Assembly (NCBI GenBank): GCA_002069785.1 | Contig: MWCA01000007.1 | Coordinates: forward strand, 35,519-99,518 | Direction of reading: 5' to 3' | Length of the DNA: 64,000 nucleotides | Source of the DNA: Lentisphaerae bacterium ADurb.Bin242 | Lineage (GTDB): Bacteria; Verrucomicrobiota; Lentisphaeria; Victivallales; UBA1829 | Part shown: in pieces, positions 63,941 to 64,000 of the stretch | How the letters are laid out: every line of letters begins with the position of its first letter | Position numbering within the stretch: the stretch's first letter is position 1 | The notes under the pieces: model-generated | Seen by the model: only the letters and a program-made list of their open reading frames with translations | Told to the model about the DNA's origin: nothing | Databases searched by the model: none | Made by a program: the position numbers and the translations under genes

Positions 63941-64000
63941 CGGCGTCGAACTACTCTCCCACACTCGAAGTGCAGTACCATCGTCGCGGGCTCTCTTCAC
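63941..64000 (-). rRNA. rrf: 5S ribosomal RNA, 3' portion (continues beyond the window)
   Basis: The reverse complement reads CGACGATGGTACTGCACTTC then GAGTGTGGGAGAGTAG, the conserved 3' half of bacterial 5S rRNA, and ends near 63943 in GCCGGAG followed by a T-run (63931-63937) that probably terminates the rRNA operon. The 5' end and the rest of the operon lie to the right of the window. Confidence 0.88.

Noticed and set aside
1..64000. CRISPR array, tRNA genes, insertion sequences or prophage
   Set aside because: I looked for regularly spaced repeats, cloverleaf-like intergenic segments and transposase or integrase motifs and saw none. The dispersed repeats found are regulatory or intergenic duplications.

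Overview
The window looks like a chromosomal segment of a Lentisphaerota bacterium, probably a gut-type Victivallales relative. This is an inference from gene content. Eight genes encode short-leader pseudopilins with an FTLIELL-type N-terminus and, in most cases, an H-X9-DG-like C-terminus. They sit beside DUF4838, DUF4091 and other secreted glycoside-hydrolase-like proteins and under many one-component regulators. I see no insertion sequence, CRISPR array, prophage or tRNA. The only RNA gene found is the 3' end of a 5S rRNA at the right edge, on the minus strand.

Layout. 1-5.8 kb (+): DsrE-like protein, RND pump, membrane-fusion protein, ArsR regulator and ZIP transporter, an apparent metal or toxic-compound operon. 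6-10.2 kb (-): LacI regulator, pseudopilin, DUF4838 protein. 10.6-14.9 kb (-): GntR regulator, large secreted hydrolase-like protein, pseudopilin. 15.1-21 kb (-): ECF sigma factor, single-pass putative anti-sigma, 1026-aa CsgG-like/propeller protein, small secreted protein, CsgG-family protein. All junctions in this last operon overlap, and the block is bracketed by two ~110-bp direct repeats. 21.2-26.3 kb (-): pseudopilin, large secreted protein, FAD oxidoreductase. 26.5-28.8 kb (-): sodium:solute symporter. 29.2-33.7 kb (-): pseudopilin, secreted GH-like protein, small CBM-like protein. 33.9-36.6 kb (+): AraC regulator and DUF4091 protein. 36.8-43.8 kb (+): a GntR/solute-binding-protein fusion regulator, pseudopilin and two DUF4838 proteins. 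43.9-46.5 kb (-): KaiC-like/PEP-binding fusion. 46.6-53.4 kb (-): LacI regulator, sugar isomerase, pseudopilin, large hydrolase-like protein, Gfo/Idh oxidoreductase. 53.6-62.8 kb (+): two promoter-leader-pseudopilin-small-protein units in tandem, then a polytopic protein, an ExbB/TolQ-like channel, a DUF2149 protein and a membrane-anchored CobN/HmuS-like chelatase whose C-terminus lies in another frame. 63.1 kb (+): glycerophosphodiester phosphodiesterase.

How the genes work together. The recurring unit is regulator + pseudopilin + one or two large secreted carbohydrate-active proteins in one operon, each with its own operator. This suggests that a pseudopilin is a standard part of each polysaccharide or glycan-use module. 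The most interesting single region is 53.6-62.8 kb. There two pseudopilins, driven by duplicated promoters carrying paired TTAG-N6-CTAA palindromes and an early terminator, precede an energised tetrapyrrole-chelatase membrane system. A metal-responsive haem or tetrapyrrole salvage system is a reasonable hypothesis.
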